A DNA stretch of 64,000 bases, from assembly GCF_003403075.1 (NCBI RefSeq), contig NZ_CP031557.1, forward strand, positions 3,038,001 to 3,102,000. Reading direction: 5' to 3'. The notes under the pieces were generated by a model that worked only from the letters and a program-made list of their open reading frames with translations, was not told where the DNA came from and ran no database searches. The position numbers were made by a program, and so were the translations under genes. How positions within the stretch are numbered: the first letter of the stretch is position 1; the number at the start of each line of letters is the position of its first letter. Of the stretch, positions 26,141 through 34,247 are shown piece after piece. The stretch comes from Flavobacterium psychrotrophum (lineage in GTDB: Bacteria; Bacteroidota; Bacteroidia; Flavobacteriales; Flavobacteriaceae).

Positions 26141-28006
26141 TTACTTTTTAGTATTTGCTGCCTTTTCTTTAGCAGCTATTTCATTATAATAGGCCTGCAA
26201 TACATAGAACGCTTTTTTCTTTTCGCCATTCATGCTTATAAGCCCTTTTGTATTCCAGCCATTCTGGTAATTGGGATTGTTTCGCTTAGGCGAACGGAAA
26301 TCCGCCAGTATCCAGGGAGACAACCCGCTAAAGCTATCCGGGAAACGTTCTTTAAACATTTTTATCTGCTCCTCATAATACCACGCCTGGTACTCTTCGC
26401 TAAAGCGCGCGGTTTTATCTGCATGAAAGCCAAAGTTACCCTCTGCACCTGTTTCGCTTATAAAGAAAGGCTTATCATAGCCTACTGTCCACTTGGCCTC
26501 ACGACAGGCATCGGGTGTGCCACGATACCAGCCCAGGTATTCATTCAACGCTACAATATCTGTAAACTGACCTAACGGATCATCTACATGGTTTACACCC
26601 TCGTTATAGCCCACCTCAAGCGCAGCAGAAATAAGCCTTGAGCCATCAAGCTTCTTCGCCATTTTAGCCAGTGTGCTCATAAACTCTGTGCGCACAGGGC
26701 TAATCGGGGTTTCATTCCCTACCGACCAAATGATAATGCTGGTACGGTTACGATCGCGTGCTATCATTTCGGTAAGCTGTTTTTTGGCTTTCGCCAAAAC
26801 CTCCTTGTTGCCAAAATCTATCGTCCAGTATACGGGTATTTCGCTCCATACCATAAGCCCAAGCGAGTCGGCAACTTTTGTCATGTGCTCATTATGCGGG
26901 TAATGCGCCAGGCGCACCATATTGCAGTTAAGTTCTTTTGCCCAGCCCAGTAATTGCAGGGCATCTTTATTACTATGCGCACGCCTTATCTGCTGCGGAA
27001 TTTCTTCGTGTATGCTTATGCCCCGCAGAAAAACCTGGTTGCCATTCAGTATAATCTTTTTACCGGAAACTTCTATTTTCCTGAAACCAATTTTCTCAGA
27101 AACCACATCCTTTCCAATACTAAACTTCACAGTATAAAGCTTAGGGTTTTCAGGAGACCAAAGGCTCACTTTCTTTGCATCTAAAGAAAAAGCAATGCTA
27201 TCTCCCGTTACGGCAAACTGCTGCTTAACTTTAAGTTCCGGAATTTCTAAAGTCACATTTCCGGTTGGGTTTCCGCTTACTTTTGCCCAGCCTATAAATT
27301 TGTAGGTTCCTTTCTTTTTAGCAGCTGCAATGTCCTGTTTAGCATCTAACTGCAAATTATATTGCGATATAAAAGCCTGTGGTACAACCACCAGTTTTAT
27401 ATCGCGGGTAATACCGCCATAGTTCCACCAGTCGGTATTTACGGTAGGCACCTCATCGGCATGACGGCGGTTGTCTACCCGCACTACCAAAAAGTTGCCT
27501 TTATCTTTTAGTAATCCGGCAGGTATCTTAAAATTAAACGGCGTAAAACCACCTTTGTGCATCCCCAGCTTTTTACCGTTAAGGTATATATGGGCTTCAT
27601 AATTTACCGCACCAAAATACAGGTATACATCTTCGCCCGACGTAAGAGCCGGTTTGTCAAAATCGCGTTGGTACCATACCGTACCCTCATAATACAAAAA
27701 CTGCCTGTCCTGGCTGTTCCAGTCGCCCGGCACCTGTATATTGTACGGGTCTTTATACCCGTGCTCCGTCCATTGCGTTGGGTCTTTTGGGGTACTGTCA
27801 TTCCAGTATGCGCCGGCATCTTTTTCAGGGCGTTCTTTAAATCGGTAGTCATAAAAACCCGTATCATAAGGGTCTACAATATAGTGCCAGGTTCCGTTTA
27901 AGGATACTGTTTTTCTTGCGTCAGTATTTACAATGAGGTCATCCTGGGCGTTTGCACCAAACAGGCTACCTAAAACTGCAATAGCAGATAAAATTAAATT
28001 CTTCAT
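26141..28006 (-). CDS. GH2 beta-glucuronidase-like enzyme with NxK uronate motif
   Basis: The 621-residue product has a Sec signal (LGSLFGANAQD), the GH2 sugar-binding domain (about 25-210, YEGTVWYQRDF and TDWWNYGGITRDI), Ig-like domain (211-315) and TIM barrel (316-612). Acid/base Glu432 lies in IIWSVGNE and the nucleophile Glu518 in FFISETGAEG. Near the C-terminus QNGWNTKGLIS aligns with the region of Escherichia coli beta-glucuronidase that holds the Asn-x-Lys pair binding the uronate carboxylate; here it is Asn585 and Lys587. This favours a uronide over a galactoside substrate. It lies between GH88 (40-bp gap) and DUF4861 (3-bp gap). Confidence 0.9.
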   Translation of the reverse strand: MKNLILSAIAVLGSLFGANAQDDLIVNTDARKTVSLNGTWHYIVDPYDTGFYDYRFKERPEKDAGAYWNDSTPKDPTQWTEHGYKDPYNIQVPGDWNSQDRQFLYYEGTVWYQRDFDKPALTSGEDVYLYFGAVNYEAHIYLNGKKLGMHKGGFTPFNFKIPAGLLKDKGNFLVVRVDNRRHADEVPTVNTDWWNYGGITRDIKLVVVPQAFISQYNLQLDAKQDIAAAKKKGTYKFIGWAKVSGNPTGNVTLEIPELKVKQQFAVTGDSIAFSLDAKKVSLWSPENPKLYTVKFSIGKDVVSEKIGFRKIEVSGKKIILNGNQVFLRGISIHEEIPQQIRRAHSNKDALQLLGWAKELNCNMVRLAHYPHNEHMTKVADSLGLMVWSEIPVYWTIDFGNKEVLAKAKKQLTEMIARDRNRTSIIIWSVGNETPISPVRTEFMSTLAKMAKKLDGSRLISAALEVGYNEGVNHVDDPLGQFTDIVALNEYLGWYRGTPDACREAKWTVGYDKPFFISETGAEGNFGFHADKTARFSEEYQAWYYEEQIKMFKERFPDSFSGLSPWILADFRSPKRNNPNYQNGWNTKGLISMNGEKKKAFYVLQAYYNEIAAKEKAANTKK

Positions 28007-28046
28007 AGATTTAGTAATGTATAGATGTTTATGGAATGTATAAGTA

Positions 28047-29231
28047 TTATAGCTTTTTAAGACGCATCAGGGCTTCGACAAAGTAATAGTCGCCATAACT
28101 CAGCGGCGTGTCTACTTCAGTCTTATTAGGCATATTACCTACACCGTGCTTTAGCAAAAATCCGCCATTAGTTTGAGGCGCGGCAAAATACTCAGGACTC
28201 ATTAGCGCGGTAAGCATGGTTTTAGCATCGGCGATATATTTTTTAGCTAACGGTTTATCTACATAACCGCCCAGCTCAATAAGTGCAGATGCTGTTATGG
28301 CTGCCGCCGAAGAATCGCGCAACGCATCTGGAATGCCCGGCGCCTGATAATCCCAGTATGGAATTAAATCTTTTGGCATGCCCGGATAACTGAGTATATA
28401 ACCTGCAATCTTCTTAGCATGTTCCAGGTATTTTTTGTCCTTAGTTTCGCGGTACATCACGGTATAACCATACAAGCCCCATGCCTGTCCACGCGCCCAC
28501 GATGAACTATCTGCCGCGCCCTGGTTGGTTATCTGCCGTACTACTGCGCCTGTGTTTATGTTATATACCACCTCATGAAACGAACTGTAATCTGTCCTGA
28601 AATGATTTTTCAAGGTAGTATTGGCGTGATTTATAGCAATTTCCCTGTACGTAATATCTCCGCTGAATTTACTTGCCCAAAACAGCAACTCCAGGTTCAT
28701 CATATTATCAATGATTACAGGCATCTCATCTGCAGCAGCATGGTTCCACGGGGCAGGATTCCAGGATTTAATACATTTTGCTATAGGATTATATCGTGTA
28801 GCCAGGGATTTGGCACTGTTCATCAGTATATCTTCATACTCTTTGGAAGGTGAAAGCCGCTCAGCATTGCCAAAGCTGCAATACATCATAAAACCAAGGT
28901 CGTGGGTAGATTTGTTATATTGTTCCCTTTTAAGGTCAGCAAGGAAAGCCAGTGCTTCATTTTTCAGTTCGGGCGCATTTTGGGCTTCATCAAGATAGAG
29001 CAATGTACCGGGATAAAAGCCACTGCACCACCAGCCCGAATTGCTGGTTTCAATTTTGTTATTCTCAAATGTTTTAGGATACTGCCCCGGCGACACCTGC
29101 GTGGCAAGGTATTCGTACTGTTTTACCGAAGCTTTTAAGGCTTCATCGGCTTTTAGGTTTAGCGTTGATTTTGTTGCGCAGCCAGTAAGCACCAGCGCAC
29201 TTAAAGTAATTGTGGATAGATGTTTTATCAT
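28047..29231 (-). CDS. GH88 unsaturated glucuronyl hydrolase, lipoprotein
   Basis: GH88 enzymes release the unsaturated uronic acid left at the non-reducing end by polysaccharide lyases, using a hydration mechanism. I start at the ATG at 29231 because it gives the lipobox ALVLTGC (Cys18); an in-frame ATG at 29276 would prepend 15 residues with no signal. The (alpha/alpha)6-barrel blocks are SGWWCSGFYPGTLLYLDE, THDLGFMMYCSFG (Asp111), PVIIDNMMNLELL (Asp175) and SSSWARGQAWGLYGY (243-256); the two Asp correspond to the catalytic pair known in this family. It is first in operon G. No lyase is recognisable in the window. Confidence 0.95.
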   Translation of the reverse strand: MIKHLSTITLSALVLTGCATKSTLNLKADEALKASVKQYEYLATQVSPGQYPKTFENNKIETSNSGWWCSGFYPGTLLYLDEAQNAPELKNEALAFLADLKREQYNKSTHDLGFMMYCSFGNAERLSPSKEYEDILMNSAKSLATRYNPIAKCIKSWNPAPWNHAAADEMPVIIDNMMNLELLFWASKFSGDITYREIAINHANTTLKNHFRTDYSSFHEVVYNINTGAVVRQITNQGAADSSSWARGQAWGLYGYTVMYRETKDKKYLEHAKKIAGYILSYPGMPKDLIPYWDYQAPGIPDALRDSSAAAITASALIELGGYVDKPLAKKYIADAKTMLTALMSPEYFAAPQTNGGFLLKHGVGNMPNKTEVDTPLSYGDYYFVEALMRLKKL

Positions 29232-29573
29232 TTTTGGTATTTGTATTTTTAAACATAACATGCCCGGATACTGCATGAGCGAATAGTAAAACTATCCTTT
29301 TAAATATATACCCTCAGGGCAATGCAAAAACACAAAAAACTGTTTTTACATTACTTACCATCCATTCACCTGCTAAAAAACAAGCTTGCACTACAACATA
29401 AAAGGTTTGGCTAACAAGTTGCAATATACGGATTTCCCATGGCATCAATCGTTATAGCAATAACGGCAGGTGTTAAATTATAAGCACGAGCTATTGAGCC
29501 GCACAAATATTATTGAATAGTGTAGCTTAGAATTTCTAAAAAAAATGTCTTGACTAATTAACGGAGCGTGTAA
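29232..29573. promoter_or_regulatory. 342-bp gap with candidate LacI-type operator (29443-29458) upstream of GH88
   Basis: The gap separates the GH88 start from the end of the Nudix-fold gene. It contains CATCAATCGTTATAGC at 29443-29458, which shares the right-hand core AATCGTTATAGC with the susD site at 3088-3103. It lies 212 bp from the start codon, so the link to operon G is weaker than for the other sites. No gene, RNA or clear terminator is visible in the remainder. Confidence 0.45.
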
Positions 29574-30293
29574 TTAAAATTCAAAGTTGAAGCCTTTTTT
29601 GGTAAGCTTCTCATAAATAGCCGGATCAAACTGGTACAGTTGCGCCGCACGGTGTGCCACATCTTTCTGTTTTTCATCTAATGGCACTAAGAGCCCCATC
29701 CTTAAAAATTTCCTCCTAAAGTTTGATTTATCCATAGTTACACCCAGTATCTCTTCATACAACTGCATGAGTTCAAAAAGTGTAAACTTCTCCGGGAGCA
29801 GGTTAAAACCAAGTGGAGCCTGCTTTACACGGTTGCGCAGGTTAGACAGGCTGTAATTTAATATCTCGTTATGGTCGTAAATAAGTTTAGGAATGTCTGA
29901 AATTTTATACCATTGTGCATCAGCTGCCGTAAAACCTGCTTTTACATTATAGTCTTCGCGCTTTACAAGCGCATAATAGCCAATGGTTATAACCCTGCCC
30001 AACGGAAAACGCTCTGTATCGCCAAATGCCTTAAGCTGCTCCAGGTAAATATTTTCCATGCCGGTAAGCTCTGCCAGCAGGCGCTGTGCCGCGGCATCAA
30101 TGCTTTCGCTTTCTTTTATCCAGCCACCGGGTAAGCCCCACTCGCCTTTACGAATACCCTCGCCGTGCTGTATAAGCAGTACTTCCAGGCTACCGTTATC
30201 AAAACCAAACACAACGCAGTCTATAGTAATGGCATTCATTACCGTGCGTTCTACAACTTTTCCTGACTCTTTGTCGATAAATTTTTTAAGCAT
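29574..30293 (-). CDS. Nudix-fold transcriptional regulator (NrtR/AraR type)
   Basis: The start is placed at the ATG at 30293 (MLKKFIDKESG); the in-frame ATG at 30362 adds 23 residues across a probable promoter. The 239-residue protein has a Nudix domain (VVFGFDNGSLEVLLIQHGEG, WGLPGGWIKESESIDAAAQRL) followed by a C-terminal winged-helix region (FTLFELMQLYEEILG, KSNFRRKFLRMGLL). In the Nudix box, two of the glutamates of REUxEE are leucines (RLLAEL), so hydrolysis is probably weak or lost. Proteins of this build in Bacteroidota act as sugar-responsive regulators (AraR type) or NAD regulators (NrtR). Its place beside the locus suggests pentose sensing, but this is inference. The minus-strand TATATTCG at 30324-30317 may be its -7 element. 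Confidence 0.85.
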   Translation of the reverse strand: MLKKFIDKESGKVVERTVMNAITIDCVVFGFDNGSLEVLLIQHGEGIRKGEWGLPGGWIKESESIDAAAQRLLAELTGMENIYLEQLKAFGDTERFPLGRVITIGYYALVKREDYNVKAGFTAADAQWYKISDIPKLIYDHNEILNYSLSNLRNRVKQAPLGFNLLPEKFTLFELMQLYEEILGVTMDKSNFRRKFLRMGLLVPLDEKQKDVAHRAAQLYQFDPAIYEKLTKKGFNFEF

Positions 30294-30440
30294 GCTTTTC
30301 CTTAGTAAGAAGACAACGAATATAGTAAAATCGGGTTGTTTATTAATATAATTCGCTAACAAATCAAAAATTCTTCATCGTAATATGGTAAATCACAATT
30401 ATGAACATGCAAACATTCATTTTTCATTAAACCGATTGCT

Positions 30441-30448
30441 TATCTTTG
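30441..30448 (+). promoter_or_regulatory. -7 element TATCTTTG before the small secreted protein gene
   Basis: TATCTTTG matches the Bacteroidota -7 consensus TAnnTTTG and lies 20 bp before the ATG at 30469. It falls inside the longer open frame that begins at 30385, which is why the internal ATG is preferred. Confidence 0.65.
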
Positions 30449-30468
30449 GGTTACTAAACCAATCTGAA

Positions 30469-31038
30469 ATGAAACATATTATACTGGCAATAGCCGTTAG
30501 CCTCTCGCTTCCGGCATTTTCGCAAACTGCACCGCCAAAAGCCGAACAACCTGTACACTGGAATATAAAAAGGGATGGTGAAACCATTAATATGAATTTT
30601 CCGCCGGGAACCTTTTTAAATGGTAGCGAAAAGCTGGTTATTGAGGGAATGCCTGTAAACATTGAGCTAAATGACATCAAAGAATTTATTAATATGGATG
30701 GTTATCCTGACCTGCCCGATGACATTAAAATATTAATAAACTACACTACCAAAAATATAAAGCAGCCTGTTACCTACGAAGAACAAAATACACGACAGAT
30801 GGAATACAAAAAATCTGAAAAGGGTCATACTATGGTATTTTGGCACGATACTTTTGTATATGACGACAAACCAACTAAATTTAAAGCTGCGAGGGTATCG
30901 GGCAATTCAATACTTACGCTTACAATAGACAATTCAGCATCAGGAATGGATGCAGATAAAACCAAAGACCTTTTGTACAGCATTCTTAATGATACTACCG
31001 TTACCCAGGACCCAAAGCAGGTAATTCCGAAAACATAA
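30469..31038 (+). CDS. Small secreted protein of unknown function
   Basis: From the ATG at 30469 the product is 189 residues with a clear Sec signal (LAIAVSLSLPAFSQT). The mature part is hydrophilic with no catalytic motif I recognise; features are HWNIKRDGETINMNFPPGTFLNG and DDIKILINYTTKNIKQPVTYEEQ. A longer frame from 30385 would place 28 residues before the signal and span the -7 element, so it was not used. It is divergent from the Nudix-fold regulator. No family name can be given; periplasmic or outer-membrane location is inferred from the signal. Confidence 0.75.
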   Translation: MKHIILAIAVSLSLPAFSQTAPPKAEQPVHWNIKRDGETINMNFPPGTFLNGSEKLVIEGMPVNIELNDIKEFINMDGYPDLPDDIKILINYTTKNIKQPVTYEEQNTRQMEYKKSEKGHTMVFWHDTFVYDDKPTKFKAARVSGNSILTLTIDNSASGMDADKTKDLLYSILNDTTVTQDPKQVIPKT

Positions 31039-31123
31039 TACCTCTCCTTGATTACCACAGCTTTTATTGATTCTTAAAATATTGATTTATCAAAATCAAA
31101 ACATTAGGCACGCATAATATTAT

Positions 31124-31131
31124 TATCTTTA
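31124..31131 (+). promoter_or_regulatory. -7-like element TATCTTTA before the dienoyl-CoA reductase gene
   Basis: TATCTTTA agrees with TAnnTTTG except for the last base and lies 21 bp upstream of the ATG at 31153. The 114-bp gap before it shows no clear terminator. Confidence 0.5.
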
Positions 31132-31152
31132 CAGGACAAACCTCATAAAAAA

Positions 31153-32034
31153 ATGAATTATACCGATAAAATGCTTCGCGATGATGCCCTTACAGGCAAA
31201 GTTATAGTAGTAACAGGTGGCGGCAGCGGCCTGGGCAAAGCCATGACCAAATACTTTTTAGAGCTTGGTGCAAAAGTAGCCATTACCAGCCGCGACCTCG
31301 AAAAACTGGAGGCTACAGCCAAAGAGCTTGAGGAACAAACCGGCGGCAATTGCCTTGCTGTACAGTGTGACGTGCGTAATTATGAAGAGGTTGAAGCCAT
31401 GCTTAACAAAGTCTTAGAAGTATATGGCAAAGCTGATGTATTACTAAATAATGCAGCCGGCAACTTTATATCGCCCACAGAGCGCTTATCTGCACATGCT
31501 TTTGATACCATTATAGATATTGTGCTTAAAGGCAGCAAAAACTGTACGCTTGCCTTTGGTAAACACTGGATAGACAGTAAGCAACAAAATTCTGTTATAT
31601 TAAACATTGTAACAACCTATGCCTGGACAGGTTCTGCTTACGTAGTGCCAAGCGCTACAGCAAAGGCGGGCGTGCTGGCCATGACCCGAAGCCTTGCGGT
31701 AGAATGGGCAAAATACGGCATACGCAGTAATGCCATTGCTCCCGGCCCCTTTCCTACCAAGGGTGCGTGGGACAGGCTGCTGCCCGGCGATTTGAAAGAC
31801 CAGTTTGACCTGGCCAAAAAAGTACCGCTAAAGCGTGTGGGCGACCACCAGGAACTGGCAAATCTTGCAGCTTACCTTGTATCAGACTTTTCTGCTTATG
31901 TAAACGGCGAAGTTATAACCATAGATGGCGGCGAATGGCTTAAAGGTGCAGGACAATTTAACCTGCTCGAAGCCATACCTGAAGAATTATGGGATCAGCT
32001 GGAAGCAATGATAAAGGCGAAAAAGAACAAATAG
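31153..32034 (+). CDS. SDR oxidoreductase, 2,4-dienoyl-CoA reductase type
   Basis: The 293-residue SDR has the NADP-binding TGGGSGLGKA motif (21-30) and LNNAAGNFISPTERL (98-112), a block shared with mitochondrial 2,4-dienoyl-CoA reductase. The classical YxxxK is replaced by the dienoyl-CoA reductase arrangement: Tyr156 in VTTYAWTG, Ser167 and Lys171 in PSATAKAG. The Tyr-Ser and Ser-Lys spacings (11 and 4) equal those of human DECR1 (Tyr199, Ser210, Lys214). It would remove double bonds of 2,4-dienoyl-CoA in beta-oxidation of unsaturated fatty acids, in the cytoplasm. It is a single-gene unit with a terminator behind it. Confidence 0.9.
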   Translation: MNYTDKMLRDDALTGKVIVVTGGGSGLGKAMTKYFLELGAKVAITSRDLEKLEATAKELEEQTGGNCLAVQCDVRNYEEVEAMLNKVLEVYGKADVLLNNAAGNFISPTERLSAHAFDTIIDIVLKGSKNCTLAFGKHWIDSKQQNSVILNIVTTYAWTGSAYVVPSATAKAGVLAMTRSLAVEWAKYGIRSNAIAPGPFPTKGAWDRLLPGDLKDQFDLAKKVPLKRVGDHQELANLAAYLVSDFSAYVNGEVITIDGGEWLKGAGQFNLLEAIPEELWDQLEAMIKAKKNK

Positions 32035-32100
32035 TTTCAGTTACCAGTACTCCGCTATGGCATCAGCTATTAACATAACCTAAGCCATACTATTAAACAT

Positions 32101-32138
32101 AAAGCCTTGATAGAAATACTATTGAGGTTTTTTCTTTT
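32101..32138 (+). terminator. Terminator after the dienoyl-CoA reductase gene
   Basis: CCTTGATAG (32105-32113) pairs with CTATTGAGG (32119-32127) through two G-U pairs over an AAATA loop. A T-rich tail TTTTTTCTTTT follows. It lies in the 335-bp gap 32035-32369, which otherwise shows only the promoter of the next gene. Confidence 0.75.
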
Positions 32139-32320
32139 AACAAGCCATTACTAACGACTGGCAATCAATGCTTCAAATTAAAACTAACTACTGTTAATAA
32201 CACATAATATGTTTTGATTGAGCCTTCTGCTTACTACTTCTGAACATTACCCGATAAGAGCAAACTCAAAATCTTTACAAAAATTTAAAGTTTTTTATTT
32301 AGACTTATTACAAATAGAAT

Positions 32321-32328
32321 TATATTTG
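32321..32328 (+). promoter_or_regulatory. -7 element TATATTTG of the triple-repeat T9SS protein gene
   Basis: TATATTTG is a perfect match to TAnnTTTG. It lies 41 bp before the ATG at 32370; the -33 region is T-rich (TTTTTTATTTAG) without an exact TTTG. Confidence 0.7.
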
Positions 32329-32369
32329 CAGCTCAAAACTATTTTTAATAAATCCAAATAAAACACAGC

Positions 32370-34118
32370 ATGAAGAAATTTTTACTTTCAGCAGCACTTG
32401 TGTGGGCGGGGCTTGCAGCCCAGGCGCAAGACTGTCCGGCTTTAACTGAATTAAATGAAGATTTTACAGATTTTACAGCAGGCCGTACAGCAACTTTCCC
32501 TCAGTTTTGCTGGACAGCTATTGCTAACGGACCAATGGTTTACCCAGATACAGCCGCAGCCACCGGAAACAACTTTGCCCAGTTCTATACAGCTATGAGC
32601 CCTGGAGTTGCAGGATACCTTGTATCTCCAATAATCAGCAACTTTGACGGCAACCATACACTTACTTTTGATGCTACATCTGCAACAGGAGTTACAGTAC
32701 AGGTAGGTTACCTTACTAACCCTACAGATGGTACAACATTTGTTGCTGTTAGCGAAGTGTTAGCACTTACAGCCACAACAACGCCGTTAACCGTAGACTT
32801 CCCGGCAGTCACCGGCAACGCAAATATTGCCTTTAAATTTATTGGCGCAACACAGCACAGCACAGCACAGGTAGACAACGTTGTTTGGGCTGAAACTCCT
32901 GCTGCCCCATGTGTAGCAGTATCTGCTCTAAACGAAGATTTTACAGATTTTACAGCAGGACGTACAGCAACTTTCCCTCAATTCTGCTGGTCAGCAATTG
33001 CTAACGGACCAATGGTTTACCCAGATACAAATACCACTACCGGAAACAACTTTGCACAATTTTACAGCGCTATGAGCCCTGGAGTACCTGCTTACCTTGT
33101 TTCTCCTGAAATCAACAATTTTGATGGTAACCGCACACTTACCTTTGATGCCACATCGGCTACAGGAGTAACTGTACAGGCCGGCTACTTTATAAACCCT
33201 ACAGATGCTACAACATTTGTTGCTGTTGGCCAGGTATTAACACTTACCGCTACAACAACACCGGTAACTGTAGACTTCCCTACTGTTAACGGTAATGCTT
33301 ATATTGCTTTTAAATTTATTGGAGCAGGACAGCATAACACAGCACAGGTAGACAACATTGTATGGGACGAAACACCTACATGCCCAGCGGTATCTGAATT
33401 TAGCGAAGATTTTAGCGCTTACACAACAGGTCAGGCAGCAGTTATCAATCAATTTTGCTGGACAGCTATTGCCGCAGGTATACCTACAGGTGTAGTTGTA
33501 TATCCTGACGTAGTTGAAGGAAATAATGTAGCCCAGTTTTACAATTTTGTCAACCCAACTGTATATGGTTACCTTGTATCTCCAGAAGTTAACAGCTTTG
33601 ATGCCAACCACAGGCTTACCTTTGATGCCGGATCTGCAACAGCATCTACAGGAACCATACAGGTAGGCTACCTTACAAACCCTACAGATGCTACAACATT
33701 TGTAGCAGTAGGTGATGCAATTACCATTCCTGCTGCATCAACATCATTTACAAGGGCGTTTCCAACCCTGGCTAACAATGCTTATATTGCATTTAAATTC
33801 CTTCTTCCACAAGGAATTCACCAAACTGCTTACTTAGATAACATAAAATGGCAGGCTACAGCATCTGTTGACACTAACAACAAATCTATCTTTGCGGTTT
33901 ACCCTAACCCATCATCAGATAAAAATATTACTATAGCAAACGCTACACAGCAAGACGGCGCAGTAGCCATCTATACGCTTGCGGGTGCTAAAGTATTTGA
34001 GGCAAAAGTATCAGGAGCTGCACAACAGCTTAACCTTTCTGCCCTTTCTGCAGGTATGTATGTAGTACGTTTTACTTCAGGTAACGCCGCTGCTACTCAA
34101 AAACTGATCCTACAGTAA
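32370..34118 (+). CDS. Secreted T9SS protein with three tandem choice-of-anchor-like repeats
   Basis: The 582-residue product has a Sec signal (WAGLAAQAQD), three consecutive units of about 158 residues (about 22-178, 181-338 and 342-497) and a T9SS type A domain (FAVYPNPSSDKNITI near 509, ending AATQKLILQ). Each unit runs from EDF(T/S)xxTxG...FCW(T/S)AIA through YLVSP and LTFDA to AQVDN(I/V)VW. They resemble the choice-of-anchor J or cleaved-adhesin type of lectin-like domain, an assignment of moderate confidence. Units 1 and 2 are near-identical, unit 3 has diverged. The likely role is surface adhesion or binding; no catalytic residues are evident. Confidence 0.85.
   Translation: MKKFLLSAALVWAGLAAQAQDCPALTELNEDFTDFTAGRTATFPQFCWTAIANGPMVYPDTAAATGNNFAQFYTAMSPGVAGYLVSPIISNFDGNHTLTFDATSATGVTVQVGYLTNPTDGTTFVAVSEVLALTATTTPLTVDFPAVTGNANIAFKFIGATQHSTAQVDNVVWAETPAAPCVAVSALNEDFTDFTAGRTATFPQFCWSAIANGPMVYPDTNTTTGNNFAQFYSAMSPGVPAYLVSPEINNFDGNRTLTFDATSATGVTVQAGYFINPTDATTFVAVGQVLTLTATTTPVTVDFPTVNGNAYIAFKFIGAGQHNTAQVDNIVWDETPTCPAVSEFSEDFSAYTTGQAAVINQFCWTAIAAGIPTGVVVYPDVVEGNNVAQFYNFVNPTVYGYLVSPEVNSFDANHRLTFDAGSATASTGTIQVGYLTNPTDATTFVAVGDAITIPAASTSFTRAFPTLANNAYIAFKFLLPQGIHQTAYLDNIKWQATASVDTNNKSIFAVYPNPSSDKNITIANATQQDGAVAIYTLAGAKVFEAKVSGAAQQLNLSALSAGMYVVRFTSGNAAATQKLILQ
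32433..33860 (+). repeat. Three in-frame coding repeats of about 0.48 kb
   Basis: The repeat period between unit 1 and unit 2 is 477 bp (159 codons), measured from GAAGATTTTACAGA at 32457 and 32934. Over the first 96 bases of the two units I count five differences. Unit 3 keeps the protein pattern but little DNA identity. The first duplication is therefore recent or is being homogenised. Confidence 0.85.
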
Positions 34119-34140
34119 TTTCCATACGTTTTTAGTTTTT

Positions 34141-34170
34141 AAGCCGCGCTTTTTAAGCGCGGCTTTTTTA
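34141..34170 (+). terminator. Terminator after the triple-repeat protein gene
   Basis: AAGCCGCGCTT (34141-34151) and AAGCGCGGCTT (34155-34165) form a perfect 11-bp stem with a TTT loop. A run of T follows. Confidence 0.92.
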
Positions 34171-34247
34171 TTTGGGTTGTTAACAATTTCCGTTTTCAGG
34201 AACCATAATTAATTGTATTTTTACGGTTCCAAAATTTCAAACAACAA

